Of a stretch of DNA of 64,000 nt, positions 62,001-64,000 are shown in pieces. The notes below the pieces were generated by a model. It was not told the origin of the DNA, made no database searches, and was given only the letters and a program-made list of their open reading frames with translations. Within the stretch, counting starts at the first letter, position 1, and the number at the start of each line of letters is the position of its first letter. Origin of the DNA: Mycolicibacillus trivialis (lineage in GTDB: Bacteria; Actinomycetota; Actinomycetes; Mycobacteriales; Mycobacteriaceae); the NCBI RefSeq assembly GCF_002102395.1, contig NZ_LQPZ01000006.1, positions 84,990 to 148,989 of the forward strand, given 5' to 3'. The translations under genes were made by a program, and so were the position numbers.

Positions 62001-62476
62001 CGCCGCGTCACCGACCGCAGGGCCGCGACGATCTGGTCGGGGGTCGGCGGGCAGCCGGGGATCTCGACGTCGACGTCGACGATGTCGTGCACCGCGCCGG
62101 CGACGCCGTAGCCGTCGGCGAAGACGCCGCGGTTGAGCGCGCAGTCGCCGCAGGCGATCACCGCCCGCGGCTGTGGGGTGGCGGCGACGGTCTTGCGCAG
62201 CGGCTCGGCCATGTTGTGGGTGACCACACCGGTGACCAGGACGGCGTCGGCGTGCCGCGGGGAGGCGACCAGCCGGGCGCCGTAGCGGCCGGCGTCGTAC
62301 ACCGGGCCGAAGGCGGCGGCGATCTCGATCTCGCAGCCGTTGCAGGAACCGGCGTCGACGTGGCGCACCTGCAGGGAACCGCGCACCCCGGTGGGCGGTT
62401 CGGCGCCGGGTTCGGGTGCGGGGCCGGCGGGTTCGGCGGCCCGGCCCAGCCGCAGGATCCGGCTCAGCCAACTCAT
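61997..62476 (-). CDS. Ehr complex Fe-S subunit, NuoB/HycG-like (Rv0082-like)
   Basis: This 159-residue protein is the small, cluster-bearing subunit. Cysteines at residues 45 and 48 (SCNGCEIE), 109 and 112 (ACGDCALNRGVF) and 142 (PGCPPTP) match the proximal [4Fe-4S] ligands of NuoB and hydrogenase small subunits. The first 35 residues are a Pro/Ala-rich lead. ATG at 62476 overlaps the ArsR stop as ATGA. Confidence 0.93.
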   Translation of the reverse strand: MSWLSRILRLGRAAEPAGPAPEPGAEPPTGVRGSLQVRHVDAGSCNGCEIEIAAAFGPVYDAGRYGARLVASPRHADAVLVTGVVTHNMAEPLRKTVAATPQPRAVIACGDCALNRGVFADGYGVAGAVHDIVDVDVEIPGCPPTPDQIVAALRSVTRR

Positions 62477-62835
62477 GTGTCTCCCCCTTCCACGCCGCGG
62501 GCGGTCCGCAGGTCGGCCAGCACCGCGACCTGGCCGCTGAGCATTCCGGTGAGGACCTTCCGGGCCACCGCGAGCAGGTCGGCGATGGTCGGCGAGGCCA
62601 GCGAGTAGGTCACCGTGGTGGATTGCTTGGACGCGGTCACCAGCCCGGCGCGGCGCAATACCCCGAGCTGGTGGGACATGCTCGATGACTCCAGTCCGAG
62701 CTCGCCGAGCAGTTCGGCGACGGTGTGGTCGCGCTCGACGAGCAGTTCCAGGATCCGGATGCGGGCGGGATGGCCCAGGGTCTTGAAGAACTCCGCCTTC
62801 AAGGTGTACAGCGGCGTGTCCAGCGTCCCCGGCAT
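62473..62835 (-). CDS. ArsR-family regulator of the Ehr operon (Rv0081-like)
   Basis: This 120-residue winged-helix protein (EFFKTLGHPARIRILELLVERDHTVAELLGELGLESSSMSHQLGVLRRAGLVTASKQSTTVTYSLASP) leads the operon. In M. tuberculosis Rv0081 is a hub in the hypoxia response and regulates the same cluster. There are no metal-site Cys, so it is not a classical metal sensor. The A/T-rich upstream region has a palindrome at 62862-62872. A GAGGACAC site precedes the ATG. Confidence 0.93.
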   Translation of the reverse strand: MPGTLDTPLYTLKAEFFKTLGHPARIRILELLVERDHTVAELLGELGLESSSMSHQLGVLRRAGLVTASKQSTTVTYSLASPTIADLLAVARKVLTGMLSGQVAVLADLRTARGVEGGDT

Positions 62836-62861
62836 GTGTCCTCGTTCGCGTTTCCCTTAAC

Positions 62862-62872
62862 TCAACAATTGA
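62862..62872. promoter_or_regulatory. ArsR-operator-like palindrome before the Rv0081-like gene
   Basis: TCAACAATTGA reads TCAA-CAA-TTGA, a short inverted repeat 27 bases before the ATG in A/T-rich DNA. ArsR proteins typically bind such TCAA/TTGA repeats, and Rv0081 is known to control its own operon. Confidence 0.6.
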
Positions 62873-62910
62873 AGAATTTATCACATGTTGGGCGCAGGAG
62901 TGATTGGCCT

Positions 62911-62955
62911 CTTCAAAGCGGAAGGTCGTTGGTTCGATCCCCGGGCCTGGCCACC
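62911..62955 (+). repeat. tRNA-3'-end-like sequence (possible attachment site)
   Basis: The 45 bases run from an anticodon-loop-like CTTCAAA through AGGTC (variable-loop pattern) and TTCGATC (T loop) to GGCCTGGCCACC (acceptor-end pattern). The T-stem is imperfect and no 5' half exists, so it is not a working tRNA. Its end meets the end of an integrase remnant, as at an integration site. Confidence 0.5.
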
Positions 62956-63285
62956 GAAGAAAACGCATGTTGTCCAGCGTTCATGCGGCGATTCAGTTCC
63001 CTGTCGAATGTCACCTGTAGTTCTTGGTGGGCCCCTGGCGGGCGACTGGCGACACGATGTTGTGTGTCCGAGCGGTCGGTGAGGGTGCCGAGGGCATCGG
63101 CGACAGGCGCACGGTCGGAGTCGTAGAGATTGGTGTAGATGTGCGCTGTCACGGTGATCCAGGCGTGCCCCATCGTTTATCTGCAAGAGACGAAGATCGA
63201 CGCCAGCGGAGCGAGCCAGTGATGCGTAGGCGCGCAGCAGATCGTGGATGCGCAGTGTCGGGCGGTCCTCGGCGACCTCCTCCAA
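62913..63285 (-). pseudogene. Tyrosine recombinase (phage/island integrase) remnant, frameshifted
   Basis: On the minus strand, the first frame (down to 63181) reads PTLRIHDLLRAYASLARSAGVDLRLLQ, which contains the H-x-x-R box of tyrosine integrases. After seven extra bases, another frame continues MGHAWITVTAHIYTNLYDSDRA (GH box and catalytic Tyr) to a stop at 62913. A functional gene would have six bases there, so there is a one-base insertion. The N-terminal half is not recognisable upstream. It is a decayed integrase next to the tRNA-like site. Confidence 0.8.
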
Positions 63286-63517
63286 CGTTGTCTTCAGGTC
63301 CCGGTTCCGGGCAACACGAACAACGTCCTCATGGAACTCTTTCGGCTAGGGCTTCGGCGCAGCGACATCCTTGCATCCCGGTCGCTCGACCAACAGATCA
63401 GTTGTCACCTTTCCGTGCAGCAGGCCCGCCCTCCCCCCTTAGACTCAGCATCTATGACAACCGTGTCGAAGCGAGGTTGGGGTGAGTGCGCCGCTGAGCA
63501 TCGACGGAGGAGGCGCC

Positions 63518-63934
63518 GTGACGTTGAGTCCGGACTCGGTTATTGCTGACTACCGAGTAGAGCGTGTACTGGGATCCGGCGGGATGGGGACAGTATATCT
63601 AGTCGCTAATCCTGTATTACCACGCCATGATGCGTTGAAGGTGTTGTCAGCGGAGCTTTCTCAAGACGAGTCGTTTCGTTCTCGGTTCATCCGAGAAGCT
63701 GATCTGGCTGCGACCTTAGACCACCCCAACATCGTCACGGTCTACGACCGTGGCGAAACCGCTGATGGGCAACTTTGGATCGCGATGCAATACGTTGCCG
63801 GCACCAATGCTGATATCGAGTACCAGCAGGGCCGAATGACTGCTGAGCCTGAATCCACCGATGGAATGGTGATGACCGATTCTCGGCGTTTCGCTGAAGT
63901 GTCAATCGGCTGGGCCGGATCCGGGCAGCGGTGA
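63518..63934 (+). pseudogene. Truncated Ser/Thr protein kinase N-lobe (PknJ-like)
   Basis: The product reads as a kinase N-lobe: glycine loop GSGGMG at residues 19-24, Lys41 (DALKVL), the helix-C Glu in [15 protein letters not shown] and [14 protein letters not shown]. After MTAE (about residue 110) the similarity stops and the frame closes at 63934 without HRD, DFG or any C-lobe. Either the gene is broken by an insertion or the continuation lies beyond. The start GTG at 63518 follows GGAGGAGG; a GTG at 63482 is possible. The gene is less GC-rich than its neighbours. Confidence 0.7.
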
Positions 63935-64000
63935 TCTGCTGGCCTGCGTCCAGCCTGTCCTTGTGATCTGTTGCGGTCTGGGCCGTTTCGGGCGTGGAAG

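Larger units (their letters stand above)
62836..63517. other. Junction region between the Ehr operon and the kinase fragment
   Basis: This 682-base stretch holds the Rv0081-like promoter with its palindrome, a tRNA-3'-end-like sequence, a frameshifted integrase remnant (62913-63285) and, from 63286 to 63517, sequence in which I see only degenerate integrase-like or noncoding material plus a GGAGGAGG ribosome site for the kinase. The base composition becomes visibly less GC-rich from here on. Confidence 0.55.

Noticed and set aside
62911..62955. Functional tRNA
   Set aside because: Only a 3'-like half exists, its T-stem pairs badly and the 5' half is missing.

Overview
The window is high-GC actinobacterial DNA. 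Gene content and gene order point to a Mycobacterium sensu lato (Mycobacteriaceae) chromosome: two PPE-SVP proteins, the LppZ and DoxX genes, the methylglucose-lipopolysaccharide genes, a 13E12/DUF222-HNH protein, and long collinearity with the M. tuberculosis Rv2991-Rv3041c segment. The collinearity is judged from recalled gene order, not from a search. Departures from that order (no lppY, no esx/PPE cluster between the ligA and mnmA neighbourhoods, extra MFS and phosphatase pairs, and an Rv0081-Rv0087-like operon placed here) indicate a non-tuberculous species; the species itself cannot be named from this window.

Layout, left to right. 1-3 kb: the end of a PPOX/F420-type oxidoreductase, tRNA-Glu and tRNA-Gln, then gltX with an FAA hydrolase. 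3-9 kb: a TetR/MpaB-type oxygenase divergon with a perfect operator-like palindrome, then two paralogous MFS transporters flanking two paralogous membrane-anchored proteins. 9-17 kb: amino-acid synthesis (leuB, serA, ilvC, ilvN, ilvB) including a leader peptide and attenuator before ilvB. 17-30 kb: doxX, lppZ, a 13E12 HNH protein, gatB, tenA, pfkA and gatCA. 30-39 kb: a compact operon iscS-mnmA-LLM oxidoreductase-MetE-like-ligA, then etfBA. 39-50 kb: the methylglucose-polysaccharide genes (methyltransferase, GH57 branching enzyme, glycosyltransferase), an acyltransferase, a PQQ-propeller lipoprotein, a TB22.2-like protein, two PPE genes and two methyltransferases. 50-55 kb: two tandem secreted histidine phosphatases, a crotonase, a Nudix protein and an ABC ATPase. 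55-63 kb: a seven-gene energy-converting-hydrogenase-related operon led by an ArsR regulator. 62.9-64 kb: a lower-GC junction with a tRNA-3'-end-like sequence, a frameshifted integrase remnant and the N-lobe of a PknJ-like kinase.

How the genes fit together. Translation of glutamine codons is represented unusually completely: tRNA-Gln, tRNA-Glu, the glutamyl-tRNA synthetase and all three GatCAB subunits lie within 28 kb, which fits the indirect (transamidation) route used by mycobacteria. IscS and MnmA are a functional pair, since IscS supplies sulfur for tRNA 2-thiouridine. Branched-chain amino-acid synthesis is controlled by attenuation at ilvB. Many same-strand neighbours overlap by ATGA, GTGA, TTGA or CTGA, which implies translational coupling and helps fix start codons, including one apparent CTG start. 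Several single genes have a TANNNT box six or seven bases before the start codon and are probably leaderless.

Limits: all functional calls come from reading motifs and protein sequence by eye. No database search, codon-usage calculation or RNA folding was run.
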